The notes: generated by a model not told the origin, from the letters alone. Shown: positions 48,777-58,601, numbered from the stretch's first letter. The stretch: 64,000 nucleotides of DNA from Acuticoccus kalidii (GCF_021556395.1 NZ_JAKGCS010000015.1:310001-374000), one strand, 5' to 3'. A program made the numbers and translations.

Positions 48777-49637
48777 ATGGCGAAGTGGGTGATTGCAACG
48801 GTTCTGGCCCTGGCGGTCACCCCCGCCGCAGCGCAGTCTTCGTGCGGCGTGTTCGACTTTGCCGGCCCCTATGCGGACGCCTATTTCAAGGCCGCGCCCT
48901 ATCCCGAGGGCGCCAAGGCGGCCGAAATGATCCGCACCATCCCGGACGGCGCCTGTCATCAGGACAGGCTCCTTCCCCTCCTCTCCGAAACACTCGGCCC
49001 GGTGATCGGCTACAAGGCCGCCGCCACCTCGCCCGGCGCGCAAAAGCAGCTCGGACTCGACGGGCCGGTCCTCGGCGTCCTCTTCCAGGATCAAATGCGC
49101 CGGAGCGGCGCCACGGTGAAGATCGCCGAAGGCGCGCGGATGATCTTCGAGCTCGATCTCCTCGTCCGCGTGAAGAGCGATGCGATCAACCAGGCGAAAA
49201 CGCCCGAGGAGGCGCTCGCCGCACTCGATGCGGTGATCCCCTTCATCGAGCTCGGCGACCTCATGACGCCGAAAGGCGTCGAGGTGAAGGGCCCGCTCCT
49301 CCTCGCCATGAATGCGGGTTCGCGGGCCGGCGTCATGGGCGAGCCCGTCCCGATCGACGGGATGACAGCCGACGACCTCCTCGCCATCAAGGGCCGGCTC
49401 TCACGCGGCGGAACGCTGCTCGCGGAGGCCGACGCCTCCAACCTTCTCGGCCATCCGCTGGAGGCGGTCCTGTGGATCGTGAAGGCCGCCAATGCACGCG
49501 GGATGCCGCTCAAAGCGGGCGACCTTCTGAGCCTCGGCTCGATGGGCCGGTTCCAGATGGCGGCGCCCGGCCTTATCGAGGCCGTCTATGACGGCCTCGG
49601 CGAAGGCCCTGTCGGCGTGAGCCTCACCCTCCAATAA
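48777..49637 (+). CDS. Exported 2-keto-4-pentenoate hydratase-like (FAH superfamily) protein
   Basis: The 286-residue protein resembles 2-oxopent-4-enoate hydratases and related FAH-fold enzymes: IGYKAAATSPGAQKQLGLDGPVLGVLF, GARMIFELDLLVRV, IPFIELGDLM, ASNLLGHPLEAVLWIVKAA and LKAGDLLSLGSMG. Unusually, it begins with a signal peptide (about residues 1-20, ending AAAQ) and has cysteines near the mature N-terminus (SSCGVFDF, GACHQD). It would act in the periplasm, whereas family enzymes are cytoplasmic. GGGGGG precedes the ATG. Function is unknown. Confidence 0.8.
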   Translation: MAKWVIATVLALAVTPAAAQSSCGVFDFAGPYADAYFKAAPYPEGAKAAEMIRTIPDGACHQDRLLPLLSETLGPVIGYKAAATSPGAQKQLGLDGPVLGVLFQDQMRRSGATVKIAEGARMIFELDLLVRVKSDAINQAKTPEEALAALDAVIPFIELGDLMTPKGVEVKGPLLLAMNAGSRAGVMGEPVPIDGMTADDLLAIKGRLSRGGTLLAEADASNLLGHPLEAVLWIVKAANARGMPLKAGDLLSLGSMGRFQMAAPGLIEAVYDGLGEGPVGVSLTLQ

Positions 49638-49648
49638 AGCGGAGGCCG

Positions 49649-50629
49649 CTACCAGCGAAGCGCGGCGGTATGGACCGGCGCGTCCCAGAGCGTCTTCATC
49701 TCCGCGTCGAGTTTCGTGAGTGTCACCGAGCAGCCCTGCATCTCGAGCGAGGTGCAATAGTTGCCGACGAGCGAACGGGCGATCGTGAGGCCCTCTTTCG
49801 CGCACAGCTTCGCCACCGCCTCATAGACCAGATAAAGCTCGAGAAGCGGCGTCCCGCCCATCCCGTTGACGAGCAGAAGAACCTCCCCCTCGGGGGCAAT
49901 CTCCTTCTGGATGGCGCGGAACATATCCTCGACCAGCGCATCGACTGGGCGGATCGTCTCGCGCCGCCGTCCCGGCTCGCCGTGAATGCCGACGCCCATC
50001 TCGATCTCGTCCGGGCCGAGATCGAACGTCGGTCGGCCGGCCGCCGGCACCGTGCAGCTCGACAGCGCGACCCCCATCGTGCCCGAGGCGGCGTTCACCC
50101 GGTCCCCCAGCGCCTTCAGCGCAGCGAGATCGTCGCCCCGCTCGGCGGCAGCGCCGACGATCTTTTCGACGATCACCGTCGCCGCGACGCCGCGCCGGCC
50201 CTGGCTGTGGGTCGAGCTTTCCACCGCCACGTCATCATTGGTGAGGATGGTGGCGCTTTCGCCGTCGAGCATCTCCGCCGCCATCTCGAAATTCATGACG
50301 TCGCCGGCATAGTTCTTCACGATGAAGAGCGTGCCGGCCCCGCCATCGACGGCCTCGGCGGCGACGATCATCTGATCGGGCGTCGGGGAGGTGAAGACCT
50401 CGCCGGGGCAGGCCGCGTCGAGCATTCCGGTCCCGACGAACCCCGCGTGCATCGGCTCATGGCCCGAGCCACCGCCGGAGACGAGCGCCACCTTGCCCGG
50501 CCGGCCGCCGCCCCGGCGGATCACGTAACGCGGCTCCTGCGAGACCTCGACGAGATCGGCGTGCGCCTTGCCGAAGCCGGCAAGGCTCTCCGCGAGCACG
50601 GCGTCGGCCGCGTTGATCAGCTTCTTCAT
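49649..50629 (-). CDS. dhaK: Dihydroxyacetone kinase subunit DhaK
   Basis: The 326-residue protein has the DhaK signature SGGGSGHEPMHAGFVG, the KNYAGDVMNFEMA block and the substrate-binding His H216 in GVGIHGEPG, which forms a hemiaminal with dihydroxyacetone. DhaK phosphorylates dihydroxyacetone with DhaL-bound ADP recharged by the PTS protein DhaM. No DhaM gene is in the window. It lies 24 bp after dhaL. Confidence 0.94.
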   Translation of the reverse strand: MKKLINAADAVLAESLAGFGKAHADLVEVSQEPRYVIRRGGGRPGKVALVSGGGSGHEPMHAGFVGTGMLDAACPGEVFTSPTPDQMIVAAEAVDGGAGTLFIVKNYAGDVMNFEMAAEMLDGESATILTNDDVAVESSTHSQGRRGVAATVIVEKIVGAAAERGDDLAALKALGDRVNAASGTMGVALSSCTVPAAGRPTFDLGPDEIEMGVGIHGEPGRRRETIRPVDALVEDMFRAIQKEIAPEGEVLLLVNGMGGTPLLELYLVYEAVAKLCAKEGLTIARSLVGNYCTSLEMQGCSVTLTKLDAEMKTLWDAPVHTAALRW

Positions 50630-50653
50630 GGATCCTCCCCTTTTTCGGCGTTT

Positions 50654-51274
50654 CTACCGCGCTTCGACGATCGCGCGAATGATGACGTAGGAGGACATCG
50701 CGCCCGGATCGACCGTGCCGATCGCCCGCTCCCCGAGAAAGGCGGCGCGGCCATAATGGGCCGTGAGATCGCGTGTCGAATCTTTGCCCGCCGCCGCCGT
50801 CTCGACGACGCGCGCGCCGAGCGCGGCGGCATCCTCGCCCGCCGCCGCCCCCGCTTTGAGGGCCTCGGCGACCGGAATCAGGACGTCGAGCATCGTCTTG
50901 TGGCCGAGGCCGGCCTTGCCGCGCTTCTGGATCGCGGCGACGCCGTCTTCGGTGAGACGCGCGACAGTCTCCGCCGTCCACGGCGCATCGATGCCCTCGG
51001 TCTTCGAGGCGGCGAGGAAGAAGCTCGAGATCAGCGGACCGCTCGCGCCGCCGATCGTCGACATCAGCTTCATCGCGATCGCTTTCAGCGCCTCGCTCGG
51101 CGTCTTGCCGTCCAGCTCGGGGGCGAGGGCGATGATCGTGTCGGCCCCACGCCTGATATTGATGAAATGGTCGCCGTCCCCGATCGCCCTGTCGAGATGC
51201 TCGATCTCGCTCTCGTTGGCGACGATCGCCGCCCGCGCCGCCTCGGCCGCCTTGATAATGGTCTCGGTCGACAT
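50654..51274 (-). CDS. dhaL: Dihydroxyacetone kinase subunit DhaL
   Basis: The 206-residue helical protein has the ADP/Mg motif with D28, D33 and D35 (LDRAIGDGDHFINIRRG) and STIGGASGPLISSFF. It is the nucleotide-binding partner of DhaK. The usual HGxNM after the Asp pair is HFINI here, a change from the classical PTS-type form. ATG at 51274 has GGCGGAG upstream; the longer frame to 51388 was not used. Confidence 0.92.
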   Translation of the reverse strand: MSTETIIKAAEAARAAIVANESEIEHLDRAIGDGDHFINIRRGADTIIALAPELDGKTPSEALKAIAMKLMSTIGGASGPLISSFFLAASKTEGIDAPWTAETVARLTEDGVAAIQKRGKAGLGHKTMLDVLIPVAEALKAGAAAGEDAAALGARVVETAAAGKDSTRDLTAHYGRAAFLGERAIGTVDPGAMSSYVIIRAIVEAR

Positions 51275-51458
51275 TCGCTCCGCCCGCCTCACTCGTTCCG
51301 TCCGCCGAGCCTTCGTCGCTCGGCGCCGGATGGTCAACCGCACGGCCGCATTCCGGCTCTGAACCGACCGTGAATTGTTCCATCGCATGGCGCATATGAT
51401 GCGCTAAAGTGGCAGGACGAGAGGGCCGCAACGCCCCGCTCGCGCCGGGAGGATAAGC

Positions 51459-52850
51459 TTGAACGAAACGTTGATCGCCAGCCTGAGGGAGCGTCTCGGG
51501 CCGAAAAGTGTGCTCACCGGGGACGACATTCCGCGCCGCAACTGGGCCGACGAGACGAAGCTGGAGCCGGTGCGGCCCGCCGCCCTCATCCTGCCTCGCG
51601 ACACGATGGAGGTGTCGATCGCGCTGCGCCTGTGCAACGAGGCGGGCCAGGCGGTCGTCACGCAAGGCGGCCTCACCGGCCTCGCCGCCGGCGCCCACCC
51701 GATGGCGGGCGAATTCGCGCTGTCGCTCGAGAAGATGAAGGGCATCGAGGAAATCGATCCGGTCGCCGGCACCCTCACCGCGCTCGCCGGCACCACACTC
51801 GCCGACGTCCAGGCGGCGGCCGAGCAGGCCGGCTTCCATTGCGGGATCGACCTCGGCGCGCGCGGTTCCTGCTCGATCGGCGGCAATGTCGCGACCAATG
51901 CCGGCGGCAACCAGGTGCTGCGCTACGGGATGACGCGCAAGAACATTCTCGGCCTCGAGGCGGTGCAGGCGGACGGGACGATCCTCACCTCCCTCAACAA
52001 GATGATGAAGAACAATACGGGCTATGACTGGACGCAGCTCCTCGTCGGCTCGGAGGGAACGCTCGCCGTCATCACCCGCGTGGTGGTCGCGCTGCATCCG
52101 AGGCCCAAGGCCGTCGAGACCGTCCTCGTCGCCCTCCCCTCCGCCGCGTCCGCGATGACGCTTCTGAAATGCCTCGAAGAGACGTTCGGCGCCGGCCTCA
52201 TGGTGTTCGAGGGGATGTGGAGCGAGTTCGTCTCCGTCGCGACCGAACAGCTCGGCATCGTGCGCCCGTTCGCCGAGGAGCACGACCTCATCGTCCTCGC
52301 CGAGATCGCGCCGGGTGGCGACAATCCGGCCGAGGCGGTGGAGGAGGCGCTCGGCGCCCTTCTCGAAGAGGGAATCATCGTCGATGCGATCATCGCCCGC
52401 TCGGGTGGCGACGCGCAGCGGCTCTGGAGCTATCGGGAAAGCGTCTACGAGTATCAGCGCCTGCACGCGACGCAGATCGGCTTCGACATCTCGATCCCGC
52501 GCCCCGCGATCGGCGATGCGGTGGCCGATCTGCGCGCTTTACGCGCGGCGCACTGGCCGGGCGCCCTGCAGGTGGTCTTCGGGCATATCGCCGACAGCAA
52601 TCTTCACATCGTGATCGGGCCGCGCACCCCCGGCGGCGGGATCGACGCGGCGGAGACCAAAGCGGTCGAGACCGGAATTTACGATATCGTGCGGCGGCAT
52701 CACGGCTCGATTTCGGCCGAGCACGGGATCGGCCGCGCGAAACGGCCCTATCTCGCCCATAGCCGCACCGAGGCGGAGCTGAAATTGATGCAGGCGATCA
52801 AGGTGACGCTCGATCCGAAGGGGATCCTCAACCAGGGCCGCGTGATCTGA
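51459..52850 (+). CDS. FAD-linked oxidase (D-2-hydroxyacid dehydrogenase type)
   Basis: The 463-residue flavoprotein has an FAD_binding_4 domain (VVTQGGLTGLAAGAHP, GSCSIGGNVATNAGGNQVLRYG) and a C-terminal FAD-oxidase domain with VFGHIADSNLHIVI and SAEHGIGRAKRPYL. This is the D2HGDH/glycolate oxidase GlcD/D-lactate dehydrogenase group. Substrate is probably a D-2-hydroxyacid. TTG at 51459 is supported by GGGAGGA at 6 nt. It is divergent from dhaL, which may hint at a shared three-carbon pathway (inference). Confidence 0.9.
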   Translation: MNETLIASLRERLGPKSVLTGDDIPRRNWADETKLEPVRPAALILPRDTMEVSIALRLCNEAGQAVVTQGGLTGLAAGAHPMAGEFALSLEKMKGIEEIDPVAGTLTALAGTTLADVQAAAEQAGFHCGIDLGARGSCSIGGNVATNAGGNQVLRYGMTRKNILGLEAVQADGTILTSLNKMMKNNTGYDWTQLLVGSEGTLAVITRVVVALHPRPKAVETVLVALPSAASAMTLLKCLEETFGAGLMVFEGMWSEFVSVATEQLGIVRPFAEEHDLIVLAEIAPGGDNPAEAVEEALGALLEEGIIVDAIIARSGGDAQRLWSYRESVYEYQRLHATQIGFDISIPRPAIGDAVADLRALRAAHWPGALQVVFGHIADSNLHIVIGPRTPGGGIDAAETKAVETGIYDIVRRHHGSISAEHGIGRAKRPYLAHSRTEAELKLMQAIKVTLDPKGILNQGRVI

Positions 52851-52871
52851 CGCGGCGCGTCGGCTCGGCGC

Positions 52872-53270
52872 TCAGTTCGGGGCGGGCATTTCCGTCCCCT
52901 CGCCCTTTCGGACGAAGCGATCGACCATGGCGAGCAGTTCTTGCGGATCCCATGGCTTGGACAGGCGCTGCGCGTTCGGGTAGTTGCGCAGAACCTCGCT
53001 GCCGGCCGGCGTATAGCCGGACACGAAGACGATCGGCGTGCCGGTGCGCGTCAGGTACTCGGCGACCTTCTCGCTCGTCCGGCCTTCGCCGAGATTGACG
53101 TCGAGGATCGCGAGCGTGAGCTCGGCGCTCTTCAACGCGTTCAAGGCCTCATCGGCATCGGCATACGGGCCATGAATCGTATAGCCCGCATCCTCCAATA
53201 GATCGGCGAGATCGAACGCGATGAGCGCTTCGTCTTCGACGATGAGGATTTGGTTCAGTTTACGATCCAT
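52872..53270 (-). CDS. Single-domain response regulator
   Basis: The 132-residue receiver has the acidic pair in ILIVEDEAL, phospho-Asp in LAILDVNLGEG, and the switch region FVSGYTP with KPWDPQEL. It has no output domain, like many receivers paired with HWE/HisKA_2 kinases in Alphaproteobacteria. No kinase gene is adjacent. ATG at 53270 is chosen because AGGGA lies 8 nt upstream; 53276 is also possible. Confidence 0.88.
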   Translation of the reverse strand: MDRKLNQILIVEDEALIAFDLADLLEDAGYTIHGPYADADEALNALKSAELTLAILDVNLGEGRTSEKVAEYLTRTGTPIVFVSGYTPAGSEVLRNYPNAQRLSKPWDPQELLAMVDRFVRKGEGTEMPAPN

Positions 53271-53572
53271 CGTCATTTCCCTATTGCCGCAGTGCCCTGG
53301 CGCGGTGTTGTCGTAACGGATCGATCGTCCTCCAGCAGACCGGCCTGAGGATTGCCGGACTGCAATTGTCTCGAATATATAGGAGTAAAAACCAATCCCT
53401 GACCACAACACTCCGCAGGCAAAGCGCGCGGACTGACCTCTTATTCTAAGTTTATGCGCAAACGCGCAATCCTTAACTATTCTTGCGATGATAATCTTCT
53501 CAAAGGAATTGCACAAGGGATAGCTTGACGCGGGCGGTGGTCGCAGCACACGTCAGAAGGCCAGCGAAGCCG
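53271..53572. other. Intergenic region upstream of the receiver gene
   Basis: This 302-bp spacer runs from the receiver start to the 3' end of exoD and is noticeably less GC-rich between about 53360 and 53520. It should hold the receiver promoter. No gene or terminator was recognised. Confidence 0.5.
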
Positions 53573-54178
53573 TCAGGTCAGCCATCCGACGACTTCCGGC
53601 ACGACGAAGCCAATGAATCCAATCCCAGCCGCGAGCGATGCGACCAGCCCCGCGAGGGCGAGAAGGCCGTCGCGAGCAAGCATCGCGAGGGCGAACAGCG
53701 CGATGATGGCGGCCGTCAACGTGCTCGTGAGCGGTAGGATTTCCATCGGGGGCATCGTGAGGGCGAGCGCCGTCGAAATCAGCGCCATCGCGATGACCAT
53801 CCCGCGGTTCACGAGAAAGGTGAGCCGCGGGCGCACCAGCCTGTCGAACCGGCTGATCATCGGCTCGGCCCGGCCGACCACTCTCGTGAAGCGATCGCGC
53901 GAGATGCACACGCGCAAAACCCGCCGCGGCAGCCAGATCCGCTGTCGGCCGGCCAGGAACTGGATGCACACGAGCACGATCACGATGGCCGCAATCGTCG
54001 GCGCACCGGGAATGCCGCTGATCGGGGTGACAATGATGGCACTCGGAAGCAGCAACAACGCCGCGAAGGAGCTTTGGCCGACAGCATCCAGCGCGTCTTC
54101 CACGCTGATCGTGTCGCCCTGACCCGCCTCCGCGACCTGCCGAAACAGCGTCACAAGACGACCCTCGACGAACTCCAC
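53573..54178 (-). CDS. ExoD-family membrane protein (copy 1)
   Basis: The 201-residue protein matches ExoD: DTISVEDALDAVGQSSFAALLLLPSAIIVTPISGIPG, then RFDRLVRPRLTFLVNR, and several C-terminal hydrophobic segments. ExoD of Sinorhizobium is needed for normal exopolysaccharide and alkali tolerance. GTG at 54178 is preceded by GGAGG at good spacing. A second ExoD homolog lies at 62728-63336. Confidence 0.88.
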   Translation of the reverse strand: MEFVEGRLVTLFRQVAEAGQGDTISVEDALDAVGQSSFAALLLLPSAIIVTPISGIPGAPTIAAIVIVLVCIQFLAGRQRIWLPRRVLRVCISRDRFTRVVGRAEPMISRFDRLVRPRLTFLVNRGMVIAMALISTALALTMPPMEILPLTSTLTAAIIALFALAMLARDGLLALAGLVASLAAGIGFIGFVVPEVVGWLT

Positions 54179-54333
54179 GCAAAACCTCCGTCACTCTACA
54201 CGTGCGTGGCGGGGCTTCCCGTCGCGCCAAGCTCCGCCGTCTCTTAAACGGTCCGGCTGCCCGTGGCGTTCACATAGTGGCACCCGCTGCGACTTCACAG
54301 GGGGGTGTGTGCGGCGCGCCACGCACCGGCCCT

Positions 54334-57300
54334 CTACTCGGCCGGCGCGGCGGGTGGCCGGTGCTTCGTCTTGACGCCGTCGAGCTCGGCCTCGATCGCG
54401 CGGGCGATCGCCGAGCGCGGTCGGGTGAGGCGGGCGAAGATGTCGTAGAGGACGGGAATGACGAAGAGGGTGAGCACGGCGGACACCAGAAGCCCGCCGA
54501 CGATCACCGTGCCGATCGCAATGCGGCTTTCCGCCCCGGCCCCGGTCGCGATCACCAGCGGAACGGCGCCGAGTACGGTGGAGATCACCGTCATCACGAT
54601 GGGACGCAGGCGCAGAACGGTCGCCTCGATCACCGCGTCGCGGACGCCGTGCCCCTCGTCGCGAAGCTGATTGGCGAACTCGACGATCAGAATGCCGTTT
54701 TTCGCCATCAAGCCGATCAGGAGAATGATCCCGATCTGACTGTAGATGTTGAGCGACAGCCCGGCGAAGGACAGCGAGAACACCGCCCCCGCCACCCCGA
54801 GCGGCACCGTCAGCATGATGACGATCGGGTGGATGAAGCTTTCGAACTGCGCCGCGAGCACGAGGAAGACGATGAGGAGCGCGAGCGCGAAGGTGGTCGC
54901 GACGCCGCTCGACGTTTCCTTGAATTGCTGGGACTGGCCAGCGAGACCGAGCCGCGCCTCCGGCGGAAGCGTGGCGGCCGCCGCATCCTCCATATAGGCG
55001 ATCGCTTCCCCGAGGCTGTAGCCGTCGGCGAGGGAGCCTTCGATGGTGATCGAGGGCAGGCGGTTATAGCGGCGCAGCTCCGCCGCCGCGGCGGTGTTCG
55101 ACACCTCGACGAGGGAACTCAGCGGAACCAGCGTTTCCCCGTCGCCCGCGCGCACGAAGATAAAGTCGATATCGGAGGGCGAGGCGCGGTCACTGTCCTC
55201 GGCCTGCATCAGGACCGGATATTCCCGCCCGCGATCGACATATTTCGTCACCTCACGGGAGGCGAGGAGCGTCTGCAACGTGCCGGCGATGGTCTCGACC
55301 GAGACGCCGAGATCGTCGGCCCGCGCCCGGTCAAGGGAGATGTCGAGCTGAGGCTGATTCTCCTCATAGTCCATCTCCATGTTGGTGAGGTTCGGATTCT
55401 CCTGCGCCTTGCGCAGCAGTTCGTCCGCCCAGACCTTCACGCTCTCGAAATCCGGCCCGGAGACGACGACGCGCAGCGGCGTCCGACTGCCGCGCAGGCC
55501 GAGGCCGGCCGGCGTCACCGGGAAGCCGCGCGCGGCGGTGACGTCGCGCATGCCGGGCGCCATCGCGGCGACGATTTCGCGGTGATCGCGGTCCCGCTTA
55601 TCCCAATCGGCAAGGCGCAGGACGACGAACGAGCGGTTCGGCCGCCCCCAACTGCCCGAGAAGGTGAAGATCGTGGCGACGTCGCCCGCCTCACGCATCG
55701 GCTCGGCGATCTGCTCGACCTGACGGGCGGCGATGTCGGTATATTCGAGTGTGCTGCCTTGCGGCGACGTGAGCGGCACGAAGACGACGCCGCGATCCTC
55801 GCTCGGCGTCAGCTCCTGCGGCAGCGTCTGATAGACGAAGCCACCGGCGACGGCGACGGCAATCGCGATCGCGAGGACGACGAGGGGCAGCTCCACCGCA
55901 CGCTGCACGGCGCGGCGGAAATTGCGCGTCACCCAGCCCTCCGATCCGCCCTCGCCGATCGAAACGGTTCCGCCACGCAGAACCTTGGAGGCGAGCGCCG
56001 GACACGCCGTCAACGCGACGAAGGTGGAGATCGCGACGGCGCTCGCCATCACGAAACCGAATTCGGTGAACAGCCGGCCGACCTGCCCGTCGAGCATCGA
56101 CAGCGGCACGAACACGGCGATCAACGTCAGCGACGTCGCGATGACGGCGAACGTCACCTGACGCGAGCCGAGCACGCTCGCGACGAGCGCACTTTCGCCC
56201 GAATCGATCCGCCGCTGGATGTTTTCGAGCACGACGATCGCATCGTCGACCACGAGACCGATGGCGAGCAGGAGCGCGAGCAGCGTCAGGACGTTGATCG
56301 AAAAGCCCATCGCCGCGATCAGCGTGAAGGTGCCGATCAGCGCGATCGGGATTGTGATCGCCGGAATCAGCGTCGCGCGCCAGGAGCGCAGGAACGCCAT
56401 GATGACGAGCACCACGAGAACCAGCGAGATCACGAGCGCGCTCACCACCTCCTTGATCGAGGCGGCGACGAAGATCGCATCGTCGGAGCCGACCTCGATC
56501 GCCATTCCGTTGGGAAGGCCGGCGGACAGCGCCTCGATTTCGGCGCGGACGCCGTTCGAGATGGCGATGGTGTTCGACTGGCTCTGCCGGATGACGGACA
56601 GCCCGACCGCGACCGTCCCGTTATTGCGCACGATCGTCGAATCTTCGGCGACGCCGGACACGACGCGGGCCACGTCCGTCAGGCGGATCGGATAGCCCGC
56701 CACCCGATCGATCACGACGTTCGAGAAGGCCTCGACCGTCGGAAGGCGGCTGTTGAGGCGGACGGTGAGCTGACGCGCGCGCGATTCGATCTCGCCCGCC
56801 GGAAGCTCGACATTGGCGCGGCGCAAGGCTTCGGCGATATCGGCGACGGTGAGATTGCGCGCCGCCATCGCCCGCCGGTCGAGCCAGATCCGCACCGCGA
56901 ACGGACGATCACCATAAAGATCGATGCTCGCAACGCCCGGAACGGTCGCCAGCCGGTCGACCACGTATCGGTCCACATAGTCGGTGATCTCGGCCGGCGT
57001 CATGCGCGAGGAGGTGACCGCGAGGCGCATCACCGGGTCGCCGTCGGCATCACTCTTCACGACCTGCGGCTCTTCGGCGTCGTCCGGCAGATCAGCCCGG
57101 ACACGGGCGACGGCGTCGCGCACATCGTTCGCCGCCTCGTCGATATTGCGGCCGACCTCGAACTCGACGGTGATCGAGCTACGACCGCGGCGGCTCTGCG
57201 AGGACAGGGTCTTCACGCCGGAGATGCCGGCGATCGAACTCTCCAACACCTCGGTGATGTCGGTGTCGACGATTTCGGGCGCGGCGCCGGTATAATTGGT

Positions 57301-57441
57301 GCGCACCGTGACGATGGCGGTGTCGATGTCCGGAAGCTCGCGGATCGGCAGTTGGGCGAGCGCGCCGATGCCGAACACGATGATCAGAAGGCTCGCCACG
57401 GCGGCGAGCACGGGCCGGCGGATGGCGAGATCTGAGAGCAT
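54334..57441 (-). CDS. RND efflux pump inner-membrane permease (AcrB/HAE1 type)
   Basis: The 1035-residue protein has the RND plan with two sets of six membrane segments and large periplasmic loops: FVYQTLPQELTPSEDRG and GLRGSRTPLRVVVSGP. The proton-relay Asp pair is in LAIGLVVDDAIVVLEN, as in drug-type RND pumps. It works with the adaptor encoded just upstream and an outer-membrane TolC-like channel not in this window. ATG at 57441 overlaps the adaptor stop (TGATG). No local regulator gene is present. Confidence 0.95.
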   Translation of the reverse strand: MLSDLAIRRPVLAAVASLLIIVFGIGALAQLPIRELPDIDTAIVTVRTNYTGAAPEIVDTDITEVLESSIAGISGVKTLSSQSRRGRSSITVEFEVGRNIDEAANDVRDAVARVRADLPDDAEEPQVVKSDADGDPVMRLAVTSSRMTPAEITDYVDRYVVDRLATVPGVASIDLYGDRPFAVRIWLDRRAMAARNLTVADIAEALRRANVELPAGEIESRARQLTVRLNSRLPTVEAFSNVVIDRVAGYPIRLTDVARVVSGVAEDSTIVRNNGTVAVGLSVIRQSQSNTIAISNGVRAEIEALSAGLPNGMAIEVGSDDAIFVAASIKEVVSALVISLVLVVLVIMAFLRSWRATLIPAITIPIALIGTFTLIAAMGFSINVLTLLALLLAIGLVVDDAIVVLENIQRRIDSGESALVASVLGSRQVTFAVIATSLTLIAVFVPLSMLDGQVGRLFTEFGFVMASAVAISTFVALTACPALASKVLRGGTVSIGEGGSEGWVTRNFRRAVQRAVELPLVVLAIAIAVAVAGGFVYQTLPQELTPSEDRGVVFVPLTSPQGSTLEYTDIAARQVEQIAEPMREAGDVATIFTFSGSWGRPNRSFVVLRLADWDKRDRDHREIVAAMAPGMRDVTAARGFPVTPAGLGLRGSRTPLRVVVSGPDFESVKVWADELLRKAQENPNLTNMEMDYEENQPQLDISLDRARADDLGVSVETIAGTLQTLLASREVTKYVDRGREYPVLMQAEDSDRASPSDIDFIFVRAGDGETLVPLSSLVEVSNTAAAAELRRYNRLPSITIEGSLADGYSLGEAIAYMEDAAAATLPPEARLGLAGQSQQFKETSSGVATTFALALLIVFLVLAAQFESFIHPIVIMLTVPLGVAGAVFSLSFAGLSLNIYSQIGIILLIGLMAKNGILIVEFANQLRDEGHGVRDAVIEATVLRLRPIVMTVISTVLGAVPLVIATGAGAESRIAIGTVIVGGLLVSAVLTLFVIPVLYDIFARLTRPRSAIARAIEAELDGVKTKHRPPAAPAE

Positions 57442-58601
57442 CAGGAACGGCGCTCCTCTCGCTCGTCGGTGGCGTTGGCGGCGGCGGGGGCGCTCGTCTC
57501 CTCGGGTTCGTTGAGGATGCGCACCGGCGCCCCGTCGCGCAACGATTGAACGCCCCGCGAAATCACGACGTCGCCGGGCGCGACGCCCTCCATGACCTCG
57601 ACCATGCCATGCCGGCGCACACCCATCGCGATGGGCCGCTGCTCGGCCTTGTCGTCGACCACGACATAAACGAACGTGCCGCCGCCCTCGACCGTCACCG
57701 CCTCTTCCGGGACGGTGACATTCTGCCGGTCCCTCAAGGCGAGATCGATGCGCATGAACATACCGGCCGGCAGCGCCCGGTCGGCGTTGGGGATCCGGGC
57801 GCGGACGCGGAAGGCGCGAGATGCCGGCTCGATGCGGCTGTCGACGCCGATCACAGTGCCGGTGAAAACGCGGTCGGGAAAGGCCGCGCTCGTCGCGGCG
57901 ACGCGCTGGCCGTGCACGATCTGGCCGTACACCGTCTCCGGCAGGCGGAATTCGATCTCCACCTCGGACAGGTCGTCGAGCGTCGTCAGCACGGTGGAGG
58001 TGTCGACGCGGGCGCCGAGATCGACCGAGCCGATACCGAGCACGCCGCCGAACGGGGCGCGCACGGTCCGGTCATCGGCCCGGCGGCGAGCCCGCTGTAC
58101 CGTCGCCTCGGCGACGAGTTGCTCGGACCGGAGCTGATCGAGCGTCGCGCGGCTGACGGTCGAGGAGTTGTTGCGCAGGAGCGATTCGGACCGTTCGAGC
58201 GCGCTCCGCTTTTCGTCGAGCAGCGCCTCGGCTTCGCGCAGGGTCGCCTCTTCGATCTCGATATCGAGCCGGGCGAGCACGTCACCGGCCGCGACTTCCT
58301 TGCCGGGCGCGATATCGAGCTCGACGATCCGCCCCTCGGCCAGCGGCACGATGTCGACCGACTGGAGGGCGCGGGTCGTGCCGACCGCCTCGACCGAGAT
58401 GTCGATCGTATCGAGCGCGGCGATCTCGACCTCGACCGCGACGGAGCGGGCCTCGGCGGAGGGAGCCGCGCCGGCCGAACCGCTCGCCGTGGCTTGGGGC
58501 TCGGACGCGCCGGGGTTCGAGTGGTCCCGATAAAGGACGTAGCCTCCGCCAACGAGCACCACGAGCGTGGCGAGGATGACGATCTGACGTACCAACCCCA
58601 T
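57441..58601 (-). CDS. RND efflux periplasmic adaptor (membrane fusion protein)
   Basis: The 386-residue protein has an N-terminal membrane anchor (IVILATLVVLVGGGYVLY), a lipoyl-type half with VDIVPLAEGRIVELDIAPGKEVAAGDVLARLD, a coiled-coil hairpin (about 130-200), RTVRAPFGGVLG and beta-barrel and MP domains to the end. It links the RND permease to the outer-membrane channel. ATG at 58601 follows GGAGGACCC. Confidence 0.94.
   Translation of the reverse strand: MGLVRQIVILATLVVLVGGGYVLYRDHSNPGASEPQATASGSAGAAPSAEARSVAVEVEIAALDTIDISVEAVGTTRALQSVDIVPLAEGRIVELDIAPGKEVAAGDVLARLDIEIEEATLREAEALLDEKRSALERSESLLRNNSSTVSRATLDQLRSEQLVAEATVQRARRRADDRTVRAPFGGVLGIGSVDLGARVDTSTVLTTLDDLSEVEIEFRLPETVYGQIVHGQRVAATSAAFPDRVFTGTVIGVDSRIEPASRAFRVRARIPNADRALPAGMFMRIDLALRDRQNVTVPEEAVTVEGGGTFVYVVVDDKAEQRPIAMGVRRHGMVEVMEGVAPGDVVISRGVQSLRDGAPVRILNEPEETSAPAAANATDEREERRS

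Noticed and set aside
49670..51373. A 567-residue plus-strand frame over dhaK-dhaL
   Set aside because: Antisense shadow of two well-identified genes.
54202..57435. A 1077-residue open frame on the plus strand, opposite the RND permease
   Set aside because: It is a shadow of the permease caused by high GC; its sequence is a low-complexity Arg/Asp/His mix with no family pattern.
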